Shown piece after piece: positions 24,981 through 34,387 of a stretch of DNA of 64,000 nucleotides. How positions within the stretch are numbered: position 1 is the stretch's first letter; each line of letters begins with the position of its first letter. This stretch comes from an uncultured Robinsoniella sp. (lineage in GTDB: Bacteria; Bacillota; Clostridia; Lachnospirales; Lachnospiraceae), in NCBI GenBank assembly GCA_900539655.1, contig UQCR01000008.1, positions 40,780 to 104,779 on the forward strand, written 5' to 3'. Below the pieces are notes generated by a model that ran no database searches, was not told the origin of the DNA, and saw nothing but the letters and a program-made list of their open reading frames with translations. The position numbers were made by a program, and so were the translations under genes.

Positions 24981-26354
24981 TTACTTTAAGATCATTTTCA
25001 GTATCCGAAAGAATATGCCTTTATATGGAGGATAACGAAACGGCATATCGAGCCATACCGCTTTCTTAAGTACGCTCTTCTTATGTGAAAAGGTCTCAAA
25101 GCTGTCCTTTCCATGATATCCTCCCATTCCGCTGTCTCCCACACCGCCAAAAGGCATATGGGAACTAACCAGGTGCATAACCGTATCATTGATGCAGCCT
25201 CCACCAAAGGAAGTATGCTTCAGGAAGTAATTTTCCCTCTTTCTGCTTCCGGTAAAGTAGTAAGCCGCCAATGGCTTTGGCTGCCTGGAAACCATCCGTA
25301 TTGCTTCAGGCAGTGTGCGATATGTCAGTACCGGCATCACGGGTCCAAAGATTTCCTCCTGCATAACCGGTGACTGCCACGTTATATCGTCCAATATTGT
25401 GGGCGCGATCTGCAGCGTATCCGGATTCCCGGTACCTCCGGCTATTACTTTTTCTCCTTTTATCAGTCCCATAATCCGTCTGTAGTGCTTTTCGTTTACA
25501 ATCCTGGTATAAGTGTCCTGCCCATCTCCCCGTTTCTGATACAGCTGTTTCACATAGCCTTTCATATATGCCAGAAGCGATTCCTTGCATTCTTCCTGAA
25601 CCAGTAGGTAGTCAGGTGCCACACAGGTCTGTCCGGCGTTCAGATATTTCCCCCAGACAATCCGTTTTGCAGCAAGCTTTAAATCTGCCGTCTCATCTAC
25701 AATGCAGGGGCTTTTGCCTCCCAGCTCCAGACTGACGGGAGTAAGGTTTCTGGAAGCTGCCTCCATCACCATTTTCCCCACCTGTACACTTCCGGTAAAG
25801 AAAATATAATCAAACTTCTGTCTCAGAAGTGACTGGTTCTCGGCTCTTCCGCCCTCTATAACCGCCACATATTTCTCGGGGTATATCTCACCCAGCATTT
25901 TCTTTAACAGCCGGGATACTGCCGGTGAATAATTCGATGGTTTTAGAACAACGCAGTTACCGGCAGCTATCGCCCCTGCAAGGGGGTCCAACGACAATAA
26001 TACAGGATAATTCCAGGGAGACATCACAAGGGTTACTCCATAGGGTTCCTGGTAAATACGGCTGACCGATGGAAAATTAGCCAGGGATGTCTTCACACGT
26101 TTGGGTTTCGCCCACTCTTCCACGTGGGACTGCAAATATTTTACTTCGTCCAGAACAAGTCCGATCTCTGTTCCATATGCCTCAAATTCCGGCTTGTTCA
26201 GATCCTCCTTTAATGCATCGTAAAATTCTTTTTCATATTTTTTTATTATTTTCCGAAGTTTACAAAGCTGTTCCATTCGAAATGAAATATCCAGCGTGTG
26301 GCCTTCCCGAAAAAAAGTTCTCTGTTCTTTTATGATGGATTCGATTGTATTCAT
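24981..26354 (-). CDS. Aldehyde dehydrogenase (class 3-like)
   Basis: A 457-residue NAD(P)-dependent dehydrogenase. SPWNYPVLLSLDP, KPSNYSP, FTGSVQVGK, the catalytic Glu region LELGGKSPCIV and the nucleophile in AGQTCVAPDY are all present. The short length and the tail with PPYKGIFFRILKMI, which may touch the membrane, match class 3 fatty or aromatic aldehyde dehydrogenases. The promoter carries one arm of a mirrored operator shared with the divergent MATE operon, suggesting a joint response to a toxic compound. Confidence 0.9.
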   Translation of the reverse strand: MNTIESIIKEQRTFFREGHTLDISFRMEQLCKLRKIIKKYEKEFYDALKEDLNKPEFEAYGTEIGLVLDEVKYLQSHVEEWAKPKRVKTSLANFPSVSRIYQEPYGVTLVMSPWNYPVLLSLDPLAGAIAAGNCVVLKPSNYSPAVSRLLKKMLGEIYPEKYVAVIEGGRAENQSLLRQKFDYIFFTGSVQVGKMVMEAASRNLTPVSLELGGKSPCIVDETADLKLAAKRIVWGKYLNAGQTCVAPDYLLVQEECKESLLAYMKGYVKQLYQKRGDGQDTYTRIVNEKHYRRIMGLIKGEKVIAGGTGNPDTLQIAPTILDDITWQSPVMQEEIFGPVMPVLTYRTLPEAIRMVSRQPKPLAAYYFTGSRKRENYFLKHTSFGGGCINDTVMHLVSSHMPFGGVGDSGMGGYHGKDSFETFSHKKSVLKKAVWLDMPFRYPPYKGIFFRILKMILK

Positions 26355-26402
26355 TGACGTTTTCCCCCTTTCAAACAGTGCTTACTTCATTTAAGTAGTA
26401 TT

Positions 26403-26466
26403 ATAGCGAAGTTTTCAAACAAACGCAAATAAAACTATTGTTTATTATACCCAACTTCGCTATACT
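26403..26466. promoter_or_regulatory. Mirrored operator and back-to-back promoters
   Basis: ATAGCGAAGTT (26403-26413) is repeated inverted as AACTTCGCTAT (26453-26463), a perfect 11-bp match. On the plus strand TTGTTT (26438-26443) and TATACT (26461-26466) are 17 nt apart. On the minus strand TTGCGT and TATAAT are also 17 nt apart, the latter beginning in the other arm. Each arm overlaps a -10 box, so one repressor could shut both operons. Confidence 0.65.
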
Positions 26467-26518
26467 ATAATATTAAGAGTCAAATTATGACAAAGGACAA
26501 ACAGGGAGGTGATTATTC

Positions 26519-26692
26519 ATGGAGACATTTGAGTATATTGTGGAATCTATTGACGGTGATTACGCGCATTTAAAGAGGACTGACCAGGAATTAAGCGAGT
26601 TAAAGCTGGTTGCCCGGGCTCTTCTGCCGCCGGAAATTATGGAAGGCACACATCTTCGTCAGGAATTCTTTGAATATACAATTATAGATTAA
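26519..26692 (+). CDS. Small protein, DUF3006-like
   Basis: A 57-residue protein beginning METFEYIVESIDGDYAHL and containing KLVARALLPPEIMEGTHL. The plan of a short beta strand, acidic turn, and an ALLP-x-E-x-x-EG segment resembles DUF3006 and related small beta proteins. GGGAGGTGA stands 7 nt before the ATG. It begins 53 nt after its promoter -10 box and ends 22 nt before the MATE gene, so it is the first gene of that operon. Function unknown. Confidence 0.7.
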   Translation: METFEYIVESIDGDYAHLKRTDQELSELKLVARALLPPEIMEGTHLRQEFFEYTIID

Positions 26693-26714
26693 ATACAGAC
26701 ACGAGGTAATTTTA

Positions 26715-28091
26715 ATGAATAACAATAATGAATTTCTTGGTACAAAAAAGGTCAGCCGCCTGATGCTTCAGCTGGCGCTCCCTGCAATTACAGCCCAGCT
26801 GGTCAACATGCTCTATAATATAGTAGACCGGATCTATATCGGGCATATGCCGGATGTGGGACCCCTGGCCCTCACCGGAGTAGGACTGTGTTTCCCGGTT
26901 ATTATTCTGATTACTGCCTTCAGCAGCCTGGTTGGAATGGGCGGGGCTCCCCAGGTCTCCATGAAGATGGGTGAAAATGACATGAAGGGTGCAGAGAAAA
27001 CCCTGGGTAACTGCTTTGTAATGCTCATAGGGTTGGCCGTTGTATTAACTGCTTTTTTCTTAATCTTTGGCGAACCGTTGCTATTCCTTTTTGGTGCCAG
27101 TGAAAATACCATATCTTTCTCTCTGGATTATATGAATATTTATGTCCTGGGGACTATATTTGTTATGACTGCCCTTGGATTAAACTCTTTTATCACTGCA
27201 CAGGGATTTGCAAAAATCAGTATGCTGACAACCATTATCGGTGCTATTATCAACATTGTACTGGATCCCATCTTTATCTTTGGTTTTGGTATGGGAGTCA
27301 AGGGTGCCGCACTTGCCACCATTTTATCCCAGTGTGTATCTGCCATCTGGGTGCTTTACTTTCTCACAGGTAAAAAGACGATCCTGCGTATTAAAAAATC
27401 TAATTTTAAAATCAATAAAAAAATTATCATTCCGGTGCTGGCATTGGGTGCTTCTCCCTTTATTATGAGCAGTACGGAAAGCCTGCTGAACATTTGTTTT
27501 AATACTTCCCTGCAGCGCTTCGGAGGTGATCTGGCTGTGGGTGCCATGACCATTCTGGGCAGTATTATGCAGTTCGTCCTGCTCCCCTTACAGGGGCTGT
27601 CACAGGGTGCCCAGCCAATCATCAGTTATAATTATGGAGCACGCAAGTTAGACCGCGTAAAACACGCTTTCCGTCTTCTGCTGATTGCATCCATCCTCTA
27701 TACTTCGGTATTCTGGCTGATTATTATGTTCTTCCCACACCTGATGCCGTCATTGTTCGCCAGCAGTCAGGAACTGCTTGATATCTCAGCATGGGCAGCA
27801 AGGATCTATGCAGGCGGTATCTTTATGATGGGTGTGCAGATTGCCTGCCAGCAGACCTTTATCGCACTTGGACAGGCTAAAATCTCCCTGTTTTTAGCGC
27901 TCCTTCGTAAGATTATACTGCTGATCCCTTTTATTTACATACTTCCGCTGTTTATATCAGATAAAGTGTTTGCGGTATTTCTGGCAGAACCTATTGCAGA
28001 TATCCTGGCAGCACTGACAACGCTTACGCTGTTTATATTGAAATTCAAGAAAATTCTCAGGGATCACGAAAAAGAAATTGCAGCGGTCTGA
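26715..28091 (+). CDS. MATE family efflux transporter
   Basis: A 458-residue membrane protein with 12 predicted helices in two similar halves. Recognisable segments are LALPAITAQLVNMLYNIVDRIYIG, GMGGAPQVS and QGAQPIISYNYGA. MATE proteins export cationic drugs or metabolites in exchange for Na+ or H+. GAGGTAA precedes the ATG. It is the second gene after the 57-residue protein, under the operator mirrored on the aldehyde dehydrogenase side. The substrate is unknown. Confidence 0.9.
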   Translation: MNNNNEFLGTKKVSRLMLQLALPAITAQLVNMLYNIVDRIYIGHMPDVGPLALTGVGLCFPVIILITAFSSLVGMGGAPQVSMKMGENDMKGAEKTLGNCFVMLIGLAVVLTAFFLIFGEPLLFLFGASENTISFSLDYMNIYVLGTIFVMTALGLNSFITAQGFAKISMLTTIIGAIINIVLDPIFIFGFGMGVKGAALATILSQCVSAIWVLYFLTGKKTILRIKKSNFKINKKIIIPVLALGASPFIMSSTESLLNICFNTSLQRFGGDLAVGAMTILGSIMQFVLLPLQGLSQGAQPIISYNYGARKLDRVKHAFRLLLIASILYTSVFWLIIMFFPHLMPSLFASSQELLDISAWAARIYAGGIFMMGVQIACQQTFIALGQAKISLFLALLRKIILLIPFIYILPLFISDKVFAVFLAEPIADILAALTTLTLFILKFKKILRDHEKEIAAV

Positions 28092-28109
28092 CGCCGTTGC
28101 ATAAAAATC

Positions 28110-28146
28110 GGGACTGCAGGATCATAACATCCTGCAGTCCCTTTTT
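28110..28146. terminator. Bidirectional terminator between MATE and cysE
   Basis: GGGACTGCAGGAT (28110-28122) pairs perfectly with ATCCTGCAGTCCC (28129-28141), followed by TTTTT. The minus strand also shows a T-run, serving the convergent serine acetyltransferase gene. Confidence 0.9.
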
Positions 28147-28190
28147 CTAAAAATATTCTAATAATAACCCATCTCAGGCAATCCTCTTAT

Positions 28191-29150
28191 TTAATCCTGT
28201 TCAACCCGGTTAAAGAAACCTTCCTGGCCAATCTCAGCAGTCCGTACCGAAGACCGGTCTTTAAACTGCAATTCCGGATTCTTGATACTTACCCTGGTAT
28301 GCGCCGGAACGGAAGACGTTAAAAAGGCATTACTTCCGATTACAGCCCCGGTTCCGATTACCGTTTCCCCACCTAAAATAGATGCACCGGAATATACCGT
28401 AACATTATCTTCCAGGGTAGGATGGCGCTTTTTATTTTTCAGGCTCTGGCCGCCTCTGGTTGACAACGCTCCCAGGGTTACGCCCTGATAGATTTTGACA
28501 TTATCCCCAATAATTGTTGTCTCACCGATTACTACGCCTGTTCCATGGTCAATGAAGAAATTCCTGCCGATGGTTGCCCCGGGATGAATATCGATTCCGG
28601 TCAGGTTATGGGCATATTCTGTCATCATACGGGGAATCAGGGGGACTCCCAGCACATGCAGTTCGTGGGCAATTCGATTGATGGTTACCGCATATACGCC
28701 GGGATAGGAAAAGATAATCTCATCCGTATTATAAGCTGCCGGGTCGCCGTCATAAGCCGCCTGTACATCCGTAGCAAGTATATCCCGCAGCTCCGGAAGC
28801 TTCTTTAGAAACTGTGATACAATCTCTTCCGCCCTTGCTTCCGCCACGTCTGCTGTTAATTCACCGGTGATCTGCTCATGCTGCAGCGCTTTTGCCACCT
28901 GCTTCTTCAGTTTATACTGAATATTTTCCAGCAGTTCACCTACGTGATATTCAATGGAACTTCCTTTCAGATTCTTCAATTCAAAATACCCAGGGAATAA
29001 AACAAAGCGGATCATTTCCAGTATCTCAATTGTCATACTTCTATTCAATCGGTTTGTGCAATCAATATTACAAATAACCGGATGCTTCTGATAACTGACC
29101 AATAACGAATCCACTAAATTTTTCATTTCCTCCGGTGTCGCTTTATACAT
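28191..29150 (-). CDS. cysE: Serine O-acetyltransferase (EpsC/CysE type)
   Basis: A 319-residue enzyme that acetylates serine for cysteine synthesis. The helical N-terminal half is followed by DVQAAYDGDPAAY, the left-handed beta-helix core with HPGATIG, FFIDHGTGVVIGET, and the GVTLGALSTRGGQ loop. The N-terminal extension and GLP-free ending match the EpsC group of Firmicutes and Bacteroidetes rather than E. coli CysE. GGAGGAACACT precedes the ATG. It is probably transcribed alone from the promoter at 29204-29233. Confidence 0.9.
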   Translation of the reverse strand: MYKATPEEMKNLVDSLLVSYQKHPVICNIDCTNRLNRSMTIEILEMIRFVLFPGYFELKNLKGSSIEYHVGELLENIQYKLKKQVAKALQHEQITGELTADVAEARAEEIVSQFLKKLPELRDILATDVQAAYDGDPAAYNTDEIIFSYPGVYAVTINRIAHELHVLGVPLIPRMMTEYAHNLTGIDIHPGATIGRNFFIDHGTGVVIGETTIIGDNVKIYQGVTLGALSTRGGQSLKNKKRHPTLEDNVTVYSGASILGGETVIGTGAVIGSNAFLTSSVPAHTRVSIKNPELQFKDRSSVRTAEIGQEGFFNRVEQD

Positions 29151-29203
29151 AGTGTTCCTCCTTAAAGCTGCCTGCTTATTTTTGCTTTCGTAATATAATA
29201 TTG

Positions 29204-29233
29204 ATTATATATCATAAAGTCACTGATTTACAA
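29204..29233 (-). promoter_or_regulatory. Promoter of cysE
   Basis: On the minus strand TTGTAA (29228-29233) and a perfect TATAAT (29204-29209) are 18 nt apart, 53 nt upstream of the start. I see no T-box or S-box features in this short leader. Confidence 0.5.
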
Positions 29234-29263
29234 GTAAAAGTATGATTTTGGTTTACAAAACAG

Positions 29264-31732
29264 CTACTCAGAAAAACGGATTCTTTCAATCATACTTTGT
29301 TTCCTGAAATTATTCATGATCAGATAGGTCAGCAACAGCTGTATGAGAAGTACCACTGCAATAAGCACTGCTGTCTGGGCAAAAGGATAGTGATAATTGA
29401 TAATGCCAAACATTCTATCCATTTTTGCATACAAAAATGTCAGATATCCCAGCAGACTACCGCCTCCCAGGGAAAGGATCAGGGTGCCCGCCGTGTAGAA
29501 AATGCCTTCCATCTGAAGCATACGTACCATCTGTTTCTCCGATAGTCCAATTGCCTGCATCACGCCCAGTTCCCTTCGCCTTACGTAGATACTGTTCAAC
29601 ATGGTATTTATGAGATTCATAATGCCCACACTGCCTAAGACAATCATAAATACATAACACAGCTGTGAAAGAAGGGCAGTTGTCTTTTTGTTCATTGCCA
29701 CTTCTTCTTCATAGGTCTCCAGTTTGAGAAACTCCTGGTCATCTGTAATTTTACGAAGCTCCTGGTCTACATTCTCCACTTCACTTTTGTCAACTGCTAT
29801 GGACCAGTTGTAATCCATATTGTAGCTCCCAAGCTCATCCACTATGGATTTCGGGAGAAGAAAGGTGCAGAACTGATTTAAACTATAAGGCATATCTGCA
29901 ATGCCTGCTACCTCAAAGGACTTTTCAATACTTTTATCGCCGTCTTTTATAATCATGCGGATCGTATCCCCAAGTTTCCAATCCGGCGCCCAGTGCAGCA
30001 TATTTTCATCCATAATTATCTTGTCACCCTTTAGCAGATCTTCATAAGTACAGTTTCCCTCTACAATACTCTTTTCCATTTCCGCTGCATATTCATCTGG
30101 TATTCCGATAATATTCGAGCTCCAAAGCTCATCTCCGTCTTTCAGATCCTTTAGCTGCATTGTTAACTCACTGGATTTTGTTATCTTTTTCACTCCCGGA
30201 ATACCGGCAATTTCCTTCTCCATTTCCTCATTTAACGGATTATTCTGACAGATGGCAGTCCATTCCCGTTCCGGATGCATTTTATCACCTCTGGAACTGT
30301 CGATAGAAACCTCAAATTCATCATACATAGCTGATCTCGCTATTTCTACCGGATCCGCACAGGACAATATGGTGGAGAGCACCATATATAAAATTCCGGT
30401 CAGGCTCAGCGTTATAATCGTCATGGCCGTTCTTTTTTTGTTACGGGTGAGGTTTGCTTCCGTCAAATGAAGAAGACTCATCTCTGAATGGCCTTTTCTT
30501 CCTTTTTTCCGGGTCTTCATACTGCCATCATACCGCATGGCCTCAACCGGTGATATCTTCGCAGCAATCTGCATTGGGCGAATCATAGATACTGCAACCG
30601 TAAGCAGGGAAACAGCCACTGCCATAATGTAAGTCCACGGCTTCAGTAATGTAACCTCTCTCTGGGCAATCAGCTGACTGGCTGCAATTCCCATAGTGTC
30701 ATCCGGTGCATAAACGGTCATCAGATAAGTGAAGCCCACATAGGAAATTATGCTGCCAATAACCAGTCCCACAGGGATTGCGGCACCCGCTACCAGCATT
30801 CCCTCCCGGAATACAATTTGGCGAATCTGCCGGCTGGTAGCCCCCAGCGCTTTTATTTTCCCAAATTCCTGTACCTTATAAATCATTGATATATAATAGA
30901 TACTGTATATAGTCAAAATCCCGGTCACAACTACCACAAGCAGAATTACCGCTACTCCTGCATAAAACGCTGGATCCACATAATTTGCCGACAGATACTC
31001 CGAATTATCCACTGCATCCGCTTCCACAATTCCCATTTCTGCCGCCAGATTCTCAAAAACATTCTTAATTTGTTCTTTTGTCATGTCATCCGCACCGGCA
31101 ACCCGGAACAAGATCCTGTATTTCCGTACTCCCTCAGGCTGTTCCTGCTCCATAAAATCTTTGGAGACCAGCGCAGAGAATACTTTCAATTCCCTCTGCT
31201 CTTTGGAAGTAGGCAGCATTCCTGTAATCAGAAACTTTTCCTTTTTCTCAAAACCCAGACCATTTGTTTCAATGGGCTGATACGGCAATTCAATGGTATC
31301 TCCTATGCCTGCTTTTATGCCCATTTCATCTAAAAGACCGGAAGAAACCGCAATTTCATTGCCGCTCTTTGGGAAATTTCCTTGCTCTAACTCCATTTTT
31401 CCAAGCCTTAAAGCCTCGTCATCCATATAGCACATCATTCCCGAGCCATCCGGAACGGAAATCTGTGCCGGGTCCTGCCGAATCCCCATGGTCTCTATTT
31501 CTGCCCGGTGGGAAATCTTCTTTGCTGTCTGGGCATCTACGTTTCGATACATGCCATGAAAGGTGGGAAAAATTTTATTAATAGCCGCCATTTCCACATC
31601 CATAGTTCCAAACCCCACCGTAGGTATTACAAATATCAGTATGGTGGTAAGAACAATTGCGATTCCAATTAAAATATTCTTCCCTTTATTCTGCCTGAGG
31701 TTGGACAGCGCCGCTTTATTTACTGTGTTCAT
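29264..31732 (-). CDS. ABC transporter permease with two FtsX domains (second module)
   Basis: An 822-residue permease with an N-terminal helix, an extracytoplasmic region of about 200 residues, an FtsX block near residues 250-400 and a second helix around 435. A further extracytoplasmic region and a C-terminal FtsX block (last 130 residues, with LGVMQAIGLSEKQM) follow. The start ATG overlaps the ATPase stop as ATGA, showing translational coupling. It is a distant homologue of the permease at 893-3256 but clearly diverged. It is likely an exporter or detoxifier of a membrane-active peptide. Confidence 0.87.
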   Translation of the reverse strand: MNTVNKAALSNLRQNKGKNILIGIAIVLTTILIFVIPTVGFGTMDVEMAAINKIFPTFHGMYRNVDAQTAKKISHRAEIETMGIRQDPAQISVPDGSGMMCYMDDEALRLGKMELEQGNFPKSGNEIAVSSGLLDEMGIKAGIGDTIELPYQPIETNGLGFEKKEKFLITGMLPTSKEQRELKVFSALVSKDFMEQEQPEGVRKYRILFRVAGADDMTKEQIKNVFENLAAEMGIVEADAVDNSEYLSANYVDPAFYAGVAVILLVVVVTGILTIYSIYYISMIYKVQEFGKIKALGATSRQIRQIVFREGMLVAGAAIPVGLVIGSIISYVGFTYLMTVYAPDDTMGIAASQLIAQREVTLLKPWTYIMAVAVSLLTVAVSMIRPMQIAAKISPVEAMRYDGSMKTRKKGRKGHSEMSLLHLTEANLTRNKKRTAMTIITLSLTGILYMVLSTILSCADPVEIARSAMYDEFEVSIDSSRGDKMHPEREWTAICQNNPLNEEMEKEIAGIPGVKKITKSSELTMQLKDLKDGDELWSSNIIGIPDEYAAEMEKSIVEGNCTYEDLLKGDKIIMDENMLHWAPDWKLGDTIRMIIKDGDKSIEKSFEVAGIADMPYSLNQFCTFLLPKSIVDELGSYNMDYNWSIAVDKSEVENVDQELRKITDDQEFLKLETYEEEVAMNKKTTALLSQLCYVFMIVLGSVGIMNLINTMLNSIYVRRRELGVMQAIGLSEKQMVRMLQMEGIFYTAGTLILSLGGGSLLGYLTFLYAKMDRMFGIINYHYPFAQTAVLIAVVLLIQLLLTYLIMNNFRKQSMIERIRFSE

Positions 31733-32403
31733 TGGCTCACCACCTTACCATCTTCAATGACAAGAATCCGGTCTGCCATCTGGGCAATGGTTTCGTCATG
31801 GGTAATCATCACCAATGTCTGCCCGTATTCATTTACACATGCTTTGAGCAGGGATATCACTTCCAGTTCCGTTCTGGAATCCAGATTTCCGGTAGGCTCA
31901 TCTGCCAGAATAATTGCCGGTTTTGCCGCCAGCGCACGGGCTATCGCCACTCTTTGCTGCTGGCCCCCTGACAAGGTGTTAGGAAGGGATTTCAGTTTAT
32001 CAGCAATTCCAATCCGCTGAGCCAGGTCCATTACAAAGTTTTTGTCCACTCTTTTCTTATCCAGTCCCATTGGCAGGACAATATTTTCCCATACATTTAA
32101 CGAGGGGATCAGGTTATAGCTCTGGAAGATGAATCCGATTTTCCGCCTCCTGAATACAGCCAGCTGCTCATCCTTTAAGTCAAAAACACTCTTTCCTTCA
32201 ATCAGGATCTTTCCACTGTCAGGCCGGTCCAGGGCTCCCAGCATGTGAAGCAGCGTACTTTTTCCGGAACCGGAACGCCCTACAATTGCTGTAAATTCCC
32301 CTCTCTGGATACTCATGGAGGTATGGTCAATCGCTTTCACCAGATTATCCCCGCTGCCATAATATTTACACAAATCTTTTATTTCCAGTAACATCGTGCT
32401 CAT
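31729..32403 (-). CDS. ABC transporter ATPase (MacB/LolD type, second module)
   Basis: A 224-residue ATPase with Walker A GRSGSGKST at 42-50, IGFIFQSYNLIPSLNVWENI, the signature LSGGQQQRVAIARAL and Walker B IILADEPTGNLDS. AGGAG stands 7 nt before the ATG at 32403. It is followed without a gap by its permease. The preceding 106 nt hold an inverted repeat likely bound by the regulator at 33637-34314. Confidence 0.92.
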   Translation of the reverse strand: MSTMLLEIKDLCKYYGSGDNLVKAIDHTSMSIQRGEFTAIVGRSGSGKSTLLHMLGALDRPDSGKILIEGKSVFDLKDEQLAVFRRRKIGFIFQSYNLIPSLNVWENIVLPMGLDKKRVDKNFVMDLAQRIGIADKLKSLPNTLSGGQQQRVAIARALAAKPAIILADEPTGNLDSRTELEVISLLKACVNEYGQTLVMITHDETIAQMADRILVIEDGKVVSQ

Positions 32404-32453
32404 AAGAACTCTCCTTTTCTTCTCTGTTATTCTGTCTTCATCTTACGCTCTTA

Positions 32454-32496
32454 TTCTTACAACAGCATTGCGGATAAGATAACAGATTTGTAAGAA
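32454..32496 (-). promoter_or_regulatory. Inverted repeat before the second ABC operon
   Basis: TTCTTACAA (32454-32462) and TTGTAAGAA (32488-32496) are perfect inverted 9-mers 25 nt apart. On the minus strand GTAAGA recurs as a direct repeat within the same region. The position between the kinase stop and the ATPase start suits a response-regulator site. Confidence 0.5.
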
Positions 32497-32509
32497 AACT
32501 TCTATTTAT

Positions 32510-33664
32510 TTAATGATTACCTGAAGACTTACGTGGAAACGTAATCTGGAAAATACAACCCTTCCTTCCCTTTTTCACCCGGATACTTCCACCCTGGTCT
32601 TCCAATATCTTTCTCGCCAGGTACAGTCCAACCCCTGAGCCTTCTGTCTCCTGGACCGCAGATGAACTTCCCCGATAAAAGCGTTTGAAGATCTGGTTCA
32701 TTTCTTCTCTTGTAATTCCGATTCCCTGATCTTCTATTTCAATCAGGAAATAGCTTACCATGGTCATTACCCGAATTTCAACTGCTGTTCCCCGCTCTGA
32801 ATATTTTACGGCATTATCCAGTACATTGAGCAGCGCCTCCTGCGTCCACCTGGAATCCTGAATTACTTGCTCATCATCAAACTCATTTACTGAAATTGAG
32901 ATATTTTTATCGTAAGCCTTCATATAGACTCCGTTCACTGCACCCAGCAGCGTTTTCTTCAGACTTTCCTGCCTTTTCTCGATCTGTATCATGTTTGCTT
33001 CCAGCCTGGATAGCTGGATCAGCGATTTGGTGAGGTTCTCCAGCTTTTCCACTTCATGAAATCCCTGTAATAAAAACGACTGCTGTTCTTCTTTGGTAAA
33101 GCTCCCGGTATCGGCTATCTCATAACACATCTTCAGCGAAGCCAGCGGCGTTTTCAACTGGTGGGAAATGTCCGTAACCAGCGCCTTTGTCTCCGCTTCC
33201 TCCCGTTTCATTTTTTCTCTTAGTACCAGATTATCCTCGTCGAGCTGGTGCAGCCTGTCATCCATTTCAAATATTTTCAATTCTGCATACTGGAATTTTC
33301 TCCTCTGTATTAAGAACAGTCCCCCAATAAACAGCAGCATTAAAATAAAAACAGCGATCATCACCGGTAAAAAAGAGGCTATGGAATAAGACAGGGTTCT
33401 ATAGTTATATACGTATCCGTACTTTTCCGCTGCTTCCTTCCCCGCGTGTGCGGACTGTTCGCTGTCTATCCCTGTCCGCCCCTTAAAAATGCTGACATAC
33501 TCGCCTTCTGTCTTTGGCTCCAGCAGAATACACTGTCCCAGAAGCTTTTCTTCTTCCCGGTGTACTGTATAGATCCATCCCACAACAGTGGCAGCACATC
33601 CCAATATTACAAGAAAGAGCAGTCCTGTAATAAGGCCTACTCTTTGATTACTTCCCTTGTCCAT
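32510..33664 (-). CDS. Sensor histidine kinase (second module)
   Basis: A 384-residue membrane kinase with helices at about 10-33 and 96-119 around a 60-residue extracytoplasmic loop. A coiled linker leads to the H-box DISHQLKTP with His168, and the ATPase domain ends with GSGVGLYLARKIL. It overlaps the regulator gene by 28 nt. The ABC genes follow after 106 nt, so the four genes form one functional unit. Confidence 0.9.
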   Translation of the reverse strand: MDKGSNQRVGLITGLLFLVILGCAATVVGWIYTVHREEEKLLGQCILLEPKTEGEYVSIFKGRTGIDSEQSAHAGKEAAEKYGYVYNYRTLSYSIASFLPVMIAVFILMLLFIGGLFLIQRRKFQYAELKIFEMDDRLHQLDEDNLVLREKMKREEAETKALVTDISHQLKTPLASLKMCYEIADTGSFTKEEQQSFLLQGFHEVEKLENLTKSLIQLSRLEANMIQIEKRQESLKKTLLGAVNGVYMKAYDKNISISVNEFDDEQVIQDSRWTQEALLNVLDNAVKYSERGTAVEIRVMTMVSYFLIEIEDQGIGITREEMNQIFKRFYRGSSSAVQETEGSGVGLYLARKILEDQGGSIRVKKGRKGCIFQITFPRKSSGNH

Positions 33665-34314
33665 ATGTACCCCATTCCTCTTACATTCTGTATGGCATCG
33701 TTTTCCAGCCTTCTTTTCAGACGGCTGATGTTAACCGGCACTGTATTATCATCCACAAACTGCCCGTCAATATCCCAGACGGCCTCCGCAATCTGCTCTT
33801 TGGAAAAAATCTGCTTCGGGTGCTCCAGAAAGAAAACCAGTAACTGCATTTCCTTTTTGCTTAACACCATCAGTTCCTGATCCTTCCAGGCTTTCATCTC
33901 CCTTAGGGATACACGGATATCTGCGCACAGAAGGTAAGAAATCTGTCTCACTTCCACCCGTTTCATCAGTGCATGCACCTTCGATACCAGAACCATGAGG
34001 CTGAAAGGCTTCGTAATATAGTCATCCGCCCCTACATCATAACCGTTTACAATATCGATTTCCTGGTCCAGCGCTGTCAGGAAGATAATATATACACTGC
34101 TCTTCTCCCGTATTTTATGGCAAAAATCCATTCCATTTCCATCACTCAGAGTTATATCACTGATAACAAGCTGAATTTTATTCTGTTCAAAGAGTTCTTC
34201 CGCCTGGGATGCTCCGAATGCAGACAGGACGCGATACCCTTCCTTTTCCAGCCGCATGGTAATCCCCCGGTTCAGATTCTCATCATCTTCCAGAAGCAAT
34301 ATGGTTTTTCTCAC
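33637..34314 (-). CDS. OmpR-family response regulator (second module)
   Basis: A 225-residue regulator with Asp53 (ISDITLSDG), the Lys in YITKPFS and a winged-helix domain ending NVRGMGYIWT. It leads the regulator-kinase-ATPase-permease series. The inverted repeat at 32454-32496 is its likely operator. The plan is the same as at 893-6544, but neither regulator is a recent copy of the other. Confidence 0.9.
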   Translation of the reverse strand: MRKTILLLEDDENLNRGITMRLEKEGYRVLSAFGASQAEELFEQNKIQLVISDITLSDGNGMDFCHKIREKSSVYIIFLTALDQEIDIVNGYDVGADDYITKPFSLMVLVSKVHALMKRVEVRQISYLLCADIRVSLREMKAWKDQELMVLSKKEMQLLVFFLEHPKQIFSKEQIAEAVWDIDGQFVDDNTVPVNISRLKRRLENDAIQNVRGMGYIWTREVIKE

Positions 34315-34387
34315 CTGATTTTCTCCTTATGCCTTATGATAGTCTGATTATAGAGCACCCCAAAGGGTATTGTCAACGTCTCCAAAA

